Source: Septoria linicola (taxonomy: Eukaryota > Ascomycota > Dothideomycetes > Mycosphaerellales > Mycosphaerellaceae). From it: a stretch of DNA of 64,000 nt. The notes beneath the pieces are model-generated. The model had not been told where the DNA came from. It worked only from the letters and a program-made list of their open reading frames with translations, and ran no database searches. The translations under genes and the position numbers were made by a program. Of this stretch, positions 12,706-23,016 are shown one piece after another. Within the stretch, counting starts at the first letter, position 1; the number at the start of each line of letters is the position of its first letter. The stretch covers positions 2,356,001-2,420,000 of the forward strand of contig CP099421.1 in NCBI GenBank assembly GCA_024114885.1. The letters run 5' to 3'.

Positions 12706-14347
12706 ATGCCACCTGTGGTCCCAGCGCTTCCGCGCAGCGATTCGAAGGCCAGGCTACTAAGGTAGGCATTGACCATTTCTTGCCCCAGGCTGCTGCTGAC
12801 AGCCGATTCTTTCCCAGCCACCTTGGCCTGGATATGAGAGATATCATGCACCGCCGCGTATACAATCTGATGAAGGTACGATCCTGACCTGGCAGCATGT
12901 CGAAGTGTATTCGACTGACTGCCGCAATACAGCTTGAAGCCAGCGAAGGTCGTAAGCGGATCATTGCCATTCTCGACGCTCGAGCAGCAGAGCGTGGCCA
13001 ACTCCCGAGTACATTTGCGACATCATACAGCACTTCGCAAATCGACGAAGCAGTAATGGATGCAGAAGTCTCTAGGATTTACGAGACTGCTCAGCCGGCG
13101 ACCAAACCATTGTACGATCTTGCAATCGACCCAGACCAACCACAGCGGCCGAATTGGATCATACGTGTATGTCAGGGCGAACTGCAGGGTTATACGGATC
13201 AACTCCTGACTGTCACGTAGTGGATGTTGTGGCACGTCTTCAGATATCGAGACGGCCGGCAGCACTCTTCGCTTCAACGCATCTCCAGTCGTGAGGATGC
13301 GCCCGACCCCGAAATTGGCACGCACACTCCTGTCAGTGGGTCCGACTCTTCGACACCTCAATCTACAAACCCTGTGCCGAGTGAGTCGTGAACAGCAGGA
13401 CCAGATGTCTTGTAATTCACTGATCAATGCGCAGCCCCGCCGAATGCTAATCGCTATTTCGATCCAGTCCGCGAACGATATCGTGATTGAGCAGACCCTG
13501 TCTGCCCGTTTCTGGCCTTCCACGCAAACAGCGACCAGTACATCGATGTTGTCATTTGTGAGCAGAAGAGTGATTGCTTGAGAAAAATCCTTCGCATTCT
13601 GTCGACGCCCAACCTCTACGACTCCTGACCGTTCTATGGCATCTGCGAAGGTCATGTAGCTTTCGAAGCACGGCCCAGCAGTTCCGCGTATATCTCATCA
13701 ACGTACACGCATGATACAGTCCTTGGGAAAAGATGGGTTAAGGAGTTCCAGCGTGGTAGTGACGCTTGAGCGCACGATATCGATGACTTTGATGCTGCAG
13801 CAATGTGGTGGTCTGACACGGCGCTCAATCGCGCTATGAGACGTCGAGGAACCGAGCTTTTAGAGCCTTGTGATCGGATACAATGGTTCTGTAGGACCTG
13901 GGTTACCTCGCGTCACCCGCATATTGTCAGTCGTGGTATGCATAGGGGCCCAGTATCTGACCACCTGACGTCAAAGCGGCACGAAGTACAGGCTGCGCTA
14001 TCAAGGTCGGCCACGCCGTTCCCTTTGACAAGCTATGGCATCGACCTCCGTACCGGGACTGACTGCGGCATGAAGCGCCGCGAAACATAACACTGGGAGC
14101 GCCTCTACGCCTTCGATGGCGGATCGGGAGCCGAAAGCACTGATGACAGTCGTGCTGACCTCAATGGACGATGTGCAGGAACGGGGGTTGCCGCTATTGA
14201 CGCCAAACACGCTATGGCGTATGCTCAGGATCTGCTCAGAGCTACAGAATGGAATCTAGCAAAGGTCGGTAGCGTTCTAGACTTTCTGATGGACCCTGCA
14301 TACTAAATTTGGCTTCTAAGCAGTATGACAGAAGACGTTTACCTTAA
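12706..14347 (+). pseudogene. Six-exon gene of unknown function broken by four in-frame stops
   Basis: Predicted exons are 12706-12761, 12818-12875, 12933-13166, 13221-13380, 13435-14264 and 14324-14347. All introns are GT-AG, 54-59 bp, and all phases agree. The spliced length is 1362 nt (454 codons). The first 187 codons are open and contain DMRDIMHRRVYNLMK, then NWIIRWMLWHVFRYRDGR, then a Ser/Pro stretch. TGA follows at 13488, 13626 and 13767 and TAA at 14088, all in the same frame. Protein-like sequence continues between and after them (CEQKSDCLRKILRIL, HDIDDFDAAAMWWSD, HAMAYAQDLLRATEWN). There are no frameshifts. Each stop is one C-to-T change from CGA or CAA. Alternatively, a real 187-residue protein ends at 13490 and the rest is decayed. 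I do not recognise the family. Confidence 0.55.
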
Positions 14348-14596
14348 CATCGTGCACACACACAAGCTGCTTTATAAGAGCACGCCCGCTGTTGGCGCAG
14401 CATGTACACTGTCATTGAAGTGGTGCAAATCTTCTATAGAAAGTTGTGTTTTCTTAGCCAGACCTAATGGTATCAGGTAAGTTGATCTCCAAATGTCTAT
14501 ATCGACCATATCTATGCAATGCAATGATAGTACATATCTGACACGTGACAGTCTCTACCAACATTCAACACTGATACGCCAACGACAAGAACTACC

Positions 14597-14948
14597 ATGT
14601 GCTACGTACTATTGATTACCTGGTTGAAGTGTGGGCACTGGCGTGTGATACATGAAATGTGTTCAGAAGCACTCGCCAGAGAGCCCCGAGCATTCTGCAT
14701 AGCAGCCCATGAACCTGCTTCACAAGACATCGCCTCTGATGATGGAGTCTGCCCAGACACTTCAAAACATCCTTCGCTGCCCGGGCAGCGGCAATGGTCA
14801 ATGTGGGAAGCCAGGTTAGGCGGAAACACAAGGACTAGTGGGGAAGGTAGGGCAATTGTCATCACCATTAACGGTTTTCAGCTCCACTGTACTAACCTGT
14901 CATGCAGGTAACGAGTGGTATCGCGAGCAGAGACAGGGCCAGACGTGA
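14597..14948 (+). pseudogene. Possible small Cys/His-rich protein gene, probably frameshifted
   Basis: A short ATG-started reading (MCYVLLITWLKCGHW, then HEMCSEALAREPR) resembles the Cys-Gly-His openings of small fungal Cys-rich proteins. Further on, in the +1 frame, RCPGSGNGQCGKPG joins across a plausible intron (about 14815-14907, with a CTAAC-like branch) to NEWYREQRQGQT and a TGA at 14946-14948. No good intron links the first frame to the second, so a one-base frameshift is the simplest account. The evidence is the Cys pattern and the clean last splice only. It may be chance, and no function is assigned. Confidence 0.3.
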
Positions 14949-16992
14949 ACCAGTTCGGCCGATGTTTGATCGGCCAGTGCGAAACAGCGTTCAGTGGCAG
15001 ACGCATAATGTTGCTCTTATTACTGTTGGGCTTCAATGTGCATATCCTCGGAACGGCAACAAGCGACCCAGACCACAGACAAGCAGTAGATCAATGCAAC
15101 TCGATGCAGACATTGAGCACGTTTCTCTCCATCGCGTTGTGCTTATTTGTTACTGCTCTGTGTGTATGTGGCACGGCAGCGACGTTGGGTGTCGTGCGCA
15201 GCATCAAATGACAGACAGCTAAGTGCCAGCCACGAGGCGCCTTGGGCCAATCACAGCAGCAGACAGTCATGCCGCGTGCAATGCAGCAGTGCAGAATGTC
15301 TACGGAGTCAAAGCCGTAGAAGAGTAGTGCCTCGGTGACGTCGTGTCGTTCCCGCCCAATCCCGACGATTCGGACCTCGCCAGCACTAAAAGGCTCTAGG
15401 CGCTGCACATCACAGCAATAAGAAGGCAACGCGAATTTCGTAGGCGGCGACGCCGGCCGAACTGCTGCAGTGTGCAGCTGACAGTTAGCGCTGTGTGTTC
15501 GAGGAGACCTTCCTGATCGGGTTGCCAGGGCAACAAATGAGCACCGGACGCTCGCATAGCTCGGAAGACTTGTCACGAGGCGTGCTCTCAGTAGGGACCT
15601 CATGGACCGACGGCTTGCGCGCCGCGTCGATGCACGCATTCGTTCTGTTCTGGCTCGGAGGAGGTCGTGATCGAAGCTTGCCATGACCTCAAATTTGTGA
15701 TATCATGCTGCAATTCGCGACGATCGAATTCGCGGAGCGCCAACATGAGTGTGATTATGGGCTGATCTATCTTTTCAAGCAATAATGTGTCGTCACCTTT
15801 GAATACTCGTCTTTCGACTGTGTAGCCCAGCACCGACATGCAAATCCAGAAAAAAGTGACTCACAGCGAAATGTCCTCCATATTTCTATAACCACGAGGC
15901 GTCTTGTTCGATTCGCATTGACAGCGGCTTGCTTATGGCACTCATCGACGATGCATCGAATATGGTCCTCGATTCGTCAGACATGACCTAGCGTAAGGTC
16001 TGCAGAGGCCAATATAATGCCTGGAGGAGCTCATCGGGCCATTTCACGGCTACGAAGACTTGCTGTTTTCTAAACAGTCTCAGGATTGCGATGCCGGAAT
16101 CTGATCTGAGCAGTAGTAGACTGCTTGATGTGCATAATGCTGCTCCATAACCTTCACACTCGTGCTGGACCATCCTTGTCAAATTCGATGTCCACGATGC
16201 GAACCTACGAGTCCGGGAGACATGATGTCCACTGTACAGCAGCGGAGATCGAGGTCTACTATTGCCATCGTCGATGCTTGCGGAGGTACCGCCGTGCTCC
16301 GGGACATGACTTAGTGCATCCTTTCGTTCCACCAGTCGGAAGCAGCACACGCAAGCTGCGTTGTACATTCTCGGTCGATGATAGAATCTGTACCATGCCC
16401 AGGCTCTCGGGGACTCATGCTACACTTTGGTTAGTTTCAACACATGAGAATGACCGCTGGGCTGTTAGAATATACAAGGTTCGGCAGTGATATCCCGGTT
16501 TCAGGGAGGCTAATTCGACATCACTTTCGAAGCCCGCAGTACTGCCAAGCATTCTGAAGCGTTGACGAGTAACATACGATACAGTTCTCTGAGTGGTGTG
16601 CACTGAAGTGTTCTGCACAATGTATCGGGAATTCCCAATGATTAGTGCGCCGCAGCTTTTGGCGGTCGTCATGATTTCCAGGTACTAAGTGGATGCTCTG
16701 CTCGCACTATTTGGAGAGCATAACTGCTGCGTGACCTCGTTTCATTCATGTACAGAAGGGCGCGTACGTACATTCCAACGTCTGCCATCCAGCTCGTGCG
16801 CAAGACACAAAAATGCACTGACACCACAGAGCATTACAGTATCCCTCGTAGGCTGTTGTGACTGCGCGAGGGCTCAAAGCAGCGTAACCACTCAAATATG
16901 GTTTAACGCAACGCTGCATCAGATGAGACGCCTGGCATTATGGCTGTACCAGGCGCGGCAAGAGTTGACACTTCATGACATGATGGCCACTC
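14949..16992. other. Gene-poor stretch, right part of the 10.8-17 kb island
   Basis: About 2 kb without a gene I can support. Minus-strand frames at 15091-15684, 15600-15839 and 15988-16368 contain protein-like patches but are broken by stops at near-random density, and no consistent splicing joins them. They could be old gene remnants. Confidence 0.45.
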
Positions 16993-19900
16993 CTACCCAG
17001 CGATCCTTCTCGTACTCCTCTTTTTAGCGGGACTTCTTATTGACACCTCACCATGGTGTATGTCTTCGTCATCGATGCCGATGCCAACGCCAAGCACAAT
17101 GCCTCGCGCAACCTCCTTTCCAGGCAAGACTCTCGTAGCCTTCTTGGGAGGACTGGATATTAGGCCTGCCATGGCGCCTTCATCGTTAGGGCGGCTCTTA
17201 GCCGCCTTTTGTATGTCGAAGCGTGGAGCAGGCGGCATGCCCTTGACTTCGGTCCCGTAGCCGAGTCTCAGCGGTGCTGCAGCGTGAGCAGATGTCTTTG
17301 TCAGGCGTTTCTTCGGAGGCGAGGCAGTGATACTGTTCTCTTTACCAACCGACGGGACTGCTTGTGCGGGAGCTGGAAGCTTCGACATTGTAGACCGTTT
17401 TGGGGCAGGCGTCGGGATCGAGTTCTGGCCAGCTGTGGACACGGACTTCTTCCCGGGCGCGGGTGCAATCGATGGCTTGCTCAATTGCAGTGTCTCGTCA
17501 TCTGCCATCATAGTATCGTCCATGTCCTCTCCATCAGACACAGCCACTCGTTTTGGCTTCGCTGGCGTCGCAATGCGTGACACCTTGCGCTTTGGTACCA
17601 TCTTCGATTTGGGCTTCGTCTTACTGTCCGTCTCAAGCTCCGGCTCCGGCTCTCCTTTCCTAACGGATTGCTCGCTTGGCATCGTTGGCTTGAGAGGGGT
17701 GCTCGCTGTTCTTGGTGGCTTCATACGCCTCAGTTTCGGCTTGCTCGGCGTTTCAATTGCGGGCGTGGCTGACACCCCTGAACCAGTCTCGAGCCCTGTC
17801 ATCGTGTCGTCTTGTGTCGAAAGCGGGTCCAGCGAAGGTTCCTCCACTGTCATGCTGACTTCTGGTTCTTCGCCCTCGTAGAATGATGTTAAGGTCTCAG
17901 CCCACCTGATCCCCCTGCGCCCCGGTGGCCTCTCCACTTCCATGTCATCGCTGCCAAGCTCCGGGCTCCTCTTTGCTCTAGTTTCTTGTTCGTCTCGCAA
18001 GGCCTTGAGGCGAATCAACGGTGAGACGGCGCCAGTCTTGTTACTCTTAGTATTCTTCTTCGTCTCATTGGCTAGCTTCTGCGCCTCTGTTTGCTTCAGC
18101 ACGACGCCTTCGCTGCTAGCTTTGATGGCAATTCTTTGAGGGCCAGAGTATGCGGTTGCCGCCAGAGTCTCCGGCTTTTTCTTCATACGCCCACTCTTGC
18201 GGCTAGCGGAGAACCTCTGCGGCCGTGAAGCCTCAGCTGCAAGCTCGTCTTCGTCCAGGTCATCTACGATGGGGTCTTTGATATAGTCCAACTCTAGCTT
18301 TGGCCCTTCATCGTGGAATATTGCAGAGGCAGAGGCAGATGCCTTGTGAGGAGATGGGCTGTTAGGATCCAGGTCCCCGAGTACATCCTTCGCTGGAGCT
18401 GCTGATAGTGTCAATGGACTGCCGGCAAGAGCTTGCGGAACGACCGAGGATTCACTTCGCCTCTCGAAAGACTCGCGCCTAGCGGTATCCGAGAGACGCT
18501 TGCCGTTCTTGTTCTCGGAAGCACGCTTCAGGAAGGCCTCGAGCAGTGCCGTGTCGTCAGAGATTCGAGGCTGAAATTGCTTCCGTGGCGTGATCTGGGG
18601 TTCTTCTGGAGGCGCGGAAGACGATCGCGCTGGCTGATCCAGATCTCGATCTTCTATGCTGATGCCTGACGGAACAAATGGCAAGGGCGAACTGGGCGGG
18701 TGAACTGCATGTAGGTAAGACCTCTTTATAGGCGTGAAGGCAACCAAGTGTGGCTTCTCCGTCGACTTCAAGATACTCTTCCGCTTGAAAGGACTGCTCG
18801 ATTGCCTCCTAGGCGAACGTCGCGACGGTAAACGTGAATCAGGCCCGGAGACACTCGGAACCGAGCTCGAATACTTCATCGGACGAAATTTGTCCACCGC
18901 ACTATCGGCGGCAGCACCAGACTCTGCTACCTCGGAGAGCTCTGGCATCTCTATGCTTTCATCAGGCAGCCCAAAGGTCGTCTTGCGCTGCCGCATGATG
19001 TAGACCTGCTCAGGAGTGAGGGTCACTCGCTCGTCATCTGATGAGTCGTACTGTTCCTCGGATTCGTGCTGGGCTGTGAGTGTACCACTAGCCCGTGCAG
19101 CAGTGTATCTCGCGGCGAAGTCCTTAGGTAATGTGCGCCGCCTGCTTGAGTTCTGTGCTTTGACCTGATTGATCGAGCGTCTGCGAGTTGCGACTGGAGA
19201 TACGAAACCCATAGGAAGTGCAGAAGTATTGCTCGTGATGGCTTGTGATAGCCGCTCAGTGGCAGTAGCTGGTGCGGAATAGTTGTGTATTCCTGGTGGC
19301 CTTCCCCCTTGAGCATTGCGCGAATCCAGTGTCGATGGCAGGCTCTTCGGGGAGTAGCGTCGTAAGTATTCGTCAAAGGGTATGCCTAGTGACTTCGCTT
19401 CCTTTCTTCGCTCTTCGTGCAGCTCGTCGCGGAGTCTCTGCCAGCCTGCCGCAGCCTCTTCCGGATCGTCCACTTCCGTCGCATTGTCGTCAAAGTCTTC
19501 ATCTGGGGTTGGGCGATCCGTCGGAATGAAAGGTGGGTATAGCATCGATTCTGCGGAGTCGACCGTGGCTGGTGGCATTGCCTCCACCTCCGACATGCTC
19601 TCCACCTCATCGGCCCAGTCGTCGTCGTCGTCAACTGCGCCTTCCATGCAATCCTGCACTCGCGTGCCAGTCTCATCAAAGATCTCGATTGTTGTTCCTT
19701 TCGGGTCCTCCTCCGGCTCGATGTGATGCTCGGGCTCAGCGAGCAGACCTGTCACGTCCAAGTCGTCTAGTCCCGCTTCTTGGTCGTCCTCACCCTCAGC
19801 GAGCGCCACCAGTCCCTCTTGCCCCAACGAGCTTCTTGTCACAATGCGCCGGTTCTCTGGACTTCCCCGTCCATCCCAATTTCTAACTATGCTAATGGCG

Positions 19901-20331
19901 CGGTCCATGGCGTCACTTCCGACGCGCATCTTTTTGACCGCTTTCACTGGAGTGCCTCCATTGGTTGTTGCCGTCACCGCCGCATGAGGTTCACGAATAT
20001 GCACATTGAACATACCTGCTGGTGCAATTGCACTTACGCTTCCGACTCCAGTACGTTTCATGATCTTGCCGACCTTGAAACGCCGGCGCGAGAACGGCGA
20101 AGCAGGTTTTCGCTCCCAAGCACGCTGTACTTTGGCGATCTGGACGTTTGACGGCGCGAGGCCAGCAGCATCTTCCATGCCCCATTCTAGTTGCGCAGTG
20201 GCGCCAGCGGAGTCGTCACCGTCGTCATTGGTGGGAGTGGTGTTTGTGGTGCTCGAGTCCATGGCGGGCGGGAGGTCGGTAGCGGACGTCGCGCTATGGA
20301 TGTCGGGTATGGATGGCGCGTCGTCGTCCAT
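16993..20331 (-). CDS. Large disordered nuclear-type protein, unknown function
   Basis: A single uninterrupted frame of 1112 residues from the ATG at 20331 (MDDDAPSIPDIHS). The frame stays open upstream to about 20472 but without an earlier ATG. The protein is mostly low complexity: acidic runs (DDDDWADEVESMSEVEAMPP), basic clusters and many minimal CDK sites (SPPKKR, SPPKKA, SPAKKR, TPRKQF) spread over the length. Conserved-looking islands are SPFSRRRFKVGKIMKRTGVG near the N-terminus, LVAFTPIKRSYLHA in the middle, and RGIRWAETLTSFYEGEEPE. Such a layout suits a chromatin, spindle or cell-cycle protein. That is inference, and I cannot name a family. It shares a 219-bp divergent promoter with MRP10. 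Frame length alone makes the gene certain. Confidence 0.8.
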   Translation of the reverse strand: MDDDAPSIPDIHSATSATDLPPAMDSSTTNTTPTNDDGDDSAGATAQLEWGMEDAAGLAPSNVQIAKVQRAWERKPASPFSRRRFKVGKIMKRTGVGSVSAIAPAGMFNVHIREPHAAVTATTNGGTPVKAVKKMRVGSDAMDRAISIVRNWDGRGSPENRRIVTRSSLGQEGLVALAEGEDDQEAGLDDLDVTGLLAEPEHHIEPEEDPKGTTIEIFDETGTRVQDCMEGAVDDDDDWADEVESMSEVEAMPPATVDSAESMLYPPFIPTDRPTPDEDFDDNATEVDDPEEAAAGWQRLRDELHEERRKEAKSLGIPFDEYLRRYSPKSLPSTLDSRNAQGGRPPGIHNYSAPATATERLSQAITSNTSALPMGFVSPVATRRRSINQVKAQNSSRRRTLPKDFAARYTAARASGTLTAQHESEEQYDSSDDERVTLTPEQVYIMRQRKTTFGLPDESIEMPELSEVAESGAAADSAVDKFRPMKYSSSVPSVSGPDSRLPSRRSPRRQSSSPFKRKSILKSTEKPHLVAFTPIKRSYLHAVHPPSSPLPFVPSGISIEDRDLDQPARSSSAPPEEPQITPRKQFQPRISDDTALLEAFLKRASENKNGKRLSDTARRESFERRSESSVVPQALAGSPLTLSAAPAKDVLGDLDPNSPSPHKASASASAIFHDEGPKLELDYIKDPIVDDLDEDELAAEASRPQRFSASRKSGRMKKKPETLAATAYSGPQRIAIKASSEGVVLKQTEAQKLANETKKNTKSNKTGAVSPLIRLKALRDEQETRAKRSPELGSDDMEVERPPGRRGIRWAETLTSFYEGEEPEVSMTVEEPSLDPLSTQDDTMTGLETGSGVSATPAIETPSKPKLRRMKPPRTASTPLKPTMPSEQSVRKGEPEPELETDSKTKPKSKMVPKRKVSRIATPAKPKRVAVSDGEDMDDTMMADDETLQLSKPSIAPAPGKKSVSTAGQNSIPTPAPKRSTMSKLPAPAQAVPSVGKENSITASPPKKRLTKTSAHAAAPLRLGYGTEVKGMPPAPRFDIQKAAKSRPNDEGAMAGLISSPPKKATRVLPGKEVARGIVLGVGIGIDDEDIHHGEVSIRSPAKKRSTRRIAG

Positions 20332-20550
20332 GTCAGGCGCACAGTCGAGTCTGTTCTCGTCGCGTGTTGTGCTGTTTCGCGTAGTATCGAAGCGGGAGCA
20401 GCCTGGGGGGGCAAAGTTGTTTACCTGGGGAACGCCACCAGACTTCACGCTAGCACGTGAGGCAAGAGCCACACATTCACCCGCGGAAGTCCTCCTCGAT
20501 CACAACTACCTCCCTCGCTCTACACAAAGGAACATCATTGTTTCACTAAC

Positions 20551-20920
20551 ATGGTAGCTGGAAAGACATCGAAAGAGGCTCTGGCCAGGGCTGCGCAGAC
20601 GACGGCGCCAAAACTCCCACCTCTACCAAAATTGCGCGTACGCAAGCCCGACAAGGGCGAGGCCAATCCATGCTTGGGCATTATGAGTAGCATGCTGGGT
20701 AAGGCGCAGTGATTCATCAGAGACGAGTGTGACATGCTAAGATGTTTCAATAGGTTGCTGGGCCTCATCGGGATACAGCGCAGCGGGATGCGCAGCTTTG
20801 GAGCAGCAACTACGAGGCTGCATGGACGCCCGCAAGACGACCCAGCAGTCGAAGAGCACCATCAACCACCATCTGTCTCGATTCTATCCGCAAATCATCG
20901 GCCCACACAAAAGGAAATAG
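20551..20920 (+). CDS. MRP10: Mitochondrial small-subunit ribosomal protein Mrp10 (CHCH)
   Basis: Small mitoribosome subunit protein of the twin-CX9C class, imported and oxidised by the Mia40 pathway. Exons 20551-20698 and 20754-20920 (55-bp intron, GTAAGG...CAATAG) give 104 residues. The N-terminus is basic with PPLPKLRVRKP, then NPC opens the CHCH fold. Cys 41, 51, 62 and 72 follow C-X9-C-X10-C-X9-C. GCWASSGYS, CAALEQQLRGCMDARK, INHHLSRFYP and the C-terminal GPHKRK are hallmark Mrp10/CHCHD1 residues. The gene is short and split, so no single long open frame marks it. It is transcribed divergently from the large nuclear-type protein. No oddities seen. Confidence 0.93.
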
Positions 20921-22727
20921 AATGACATATTAGCGGAAGCTGCTGCAGAGCTCGGTGGACACCACAAGAAGGAAGGTCGAAGCGGCAGTGCGTGCACTTG
21001 CGCACTGAGGGTGATGGACAGAACACTGGCAGACGTCTAGAATGATGCACTAGAGTCGGGCGCGAAGTTTGGTTGCTGTATGAGTACAGCACTTGTGAGC
21101 GTACACCAGCCGCACGTGGAACAAAGATATCTTGTGTCCACGCGTGCTTACAAGTCGATATTTGGCACGTGGGCAGCATCGTATCTACCAGCGGCGCAGA
21201 CACTGTCATAGCAAGACCATCCGCTGTCGCAAGAAAGAGGGCAGGAGACCTGTCTGGAAGTGCTCGTGGCAAAGGCGGCCACAGACGCACGAGCTTCTGT
21301 TCGTCACCGGATTGCGGTACGCAAGGCATCACCAGAGCCAGGAGTTGTCCTGCAATTGAGAATGGTCGGAGAACCGAATGGTCGACAAATGTGTGATCGT
21401 GCGTAAAGAGCTCCCTTGGTTGAGTTACCAACGACGATCCAAATTCTCGCATCGCGAAGCGCCGATGTGGCGCATAGATAGCTTCGATCTCTTCTTCAAG
21501 GAAAGTCTTTCGCTTCTTGCGGACGCGTTCCGTCTAGTCGTCATGAGAGTGTGCCGTAAGTCCTAGCTATTTTAGGTCTCTACAACGGCTCCCGCAGCGG
21601 AGGTGACTGCAGAAAAGCTTCGGCTACCATCTTCCTCGCTTCTGGACCAGTGTCATGTGTGCTATTGGCTGATATCCTGAATTCTACTGGGAACTAAGTC
21701 AGCGGGGAGTCGGTCCTCAGGCGTGTTGTCCACTTCAAGTCATGGTGACGGAAGGAGATGCACGAGAGGATGCAGCTGTGCAGGCCATCATGTCGGGGCA
21801 TCTGAGTGTCCAGGAATTCGGGGATACCCCCAAGCAATTCCCAAGCTGCATCACTACGTAGCCACCCCTCGCACGCATGCAGCTTTGATGGACAAAGCAA
21901 TGCATCTGTGTGCGAATGGGTCTCGCATCTGTGTAGCGGCAGATGATTGTACTGGTGGAGATTGTTGCCACCGTGGACAGTTCGCTAACAGAGACATCGG
22001 TTCATAGCGCCCAGAAGCCTTCTGCAGTCTGCAGTCTGCACATCCCGACAGCACCAACAATGAGGTAACAGCAGTCTCATCTCATCACCGATTCGTTCTG
22101 CAGTGCTACAGTTGACATACACGTTCAGGTCCGACACGATCAGGCGCTATGCAGGAACCTATGTCTGTATATGCACAGCATTAGCAGCACGCGCAAGCCA
22201 CATACGGGAGCCGATGTCCTACTTCCAGCAACGCCCCGTGACGGAAGAAGTGTTGATGGGCATGATGTGCATATGAGATACTTGATTCCAGCATCCTCAC
22301 GAGAAGCTGCCTGCTGAACAGGTGGATTTACCGATAGTCTCGGCTTCTTGTGCAATGGTCGCTCTGGCAGCGCAGTCTGTGCGCCGGGAGTAGAGGACAT
22401 CGTACTGCAAGCAGAAGGCAATGAGTCGTTGCGAACTGCCGAAGCATTGTGCCATTAGAGGTGTGGCCAAGTGAGCAGATTCATCCACGCGCCCAAGGTA
22501 AGTGGAAATACTACACGTGAAATGGCAACCCTCTCTCCACATAGCGGCGCGGCGTGCCTTGCGCGGTGGTGATGTGTCTCCTCGTAGTCCACGCCCTTGG
22601 ATTGCAGAGAGCACATCTCGTAAAGTAAAGTAATGTATAGCACACAGAATAATGAGCTGCTGCGATGTGGACGTCATGGGCTAAAGAATATGATCAGTCA
22701 TTTCTCGCCAGGTGAAAAGGGCGTGCA
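20921..22727. other. Gene-poor stretch, left part of the 21-25 kb island
   Basis: About 1.8 kb in which I see no supported gene. Open frames up to about 185 codons exist (for example 20895-21452 minus) but overlap the 3' end of MRP10 or one another and show no domain. A patch at 21460-21566 plus (DSFDLFFKESLSLLADAFR) reads like protein but has no supported start or splice partners. Confidence 0.45.
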
Positions 22728-23016
22728 TTGATATTCATAGATCACATTCCGGATATTCATAGATCACCACATAGTATAATAACGACATCAAAAGCATTCT
22801 GAAGGGCCTTCGGGTGCCTATTAAGTCGAACAAGTCCGACGGCACCCTCTCGACCTACCTAACCCTTCCTAACCTAACCCTTACCCTCCTATCCCTGTCC
22901 TAATCCCGCTCCGCGACCTAACTACCCTATCCCTAGAAGAGGTAGGCTACGCAGTCGTGCTGAGAAGTACATAGGAAAAATCTATGAATATCCGGAATGT
23001 GATCGACGAATATCAA
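22728..23016. mobile_element. MITE-like element with 37-bp terminal inverted repeats
   Basis: The ends 22728-22764 and 22980-23016 are inverted copies (outer end TTGATATTC, inner end TATTCATAGAT) with two mismatches over 37 bp; the inner 25 bp match exactly. The left arm also repeats GATATTCATAGATCAC directly. The core carries a GGTGCC...GGCACC hairpin and a C-rich tract with several TAACCC-like units (about 22858-22940), but no coding capacity. Size and structure fit a non-autonomous DNA transposon. I see no clear target-site duplication. It lies about 475 bp upstream of the Zn2Cys6 gene at 23492. Confidence 0.65.
22855..22940. repeat. C-rich tract with telomere-like TAACCC units
   Basis: Inside the inverted-repeat element, a pyrimidine-rich stretch contains degenerate units such as CCTAACCCTTCCTAACC and CTAACCCTTACCC, resembling the fungal telomere unit (CCCTAA). 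It is short and imperfect. It could be an interstitial telomere-like patch or simply part of the element. Confidence 0.4.

Noticed and set aside
13023..13655. 210-codon minus-strand open frame
   Set aside because: Antisense to the exons of the interrupted plus-strand gene, which has agreeing splice phases. No domain.
15600..16368. Minus-strand protein-like patches that might form a second multi-stop pseudogene
   Set aside because: Stops occur at about the random rate and intron phases did not agree, unlike the gene at 12.7-14.3 kb.
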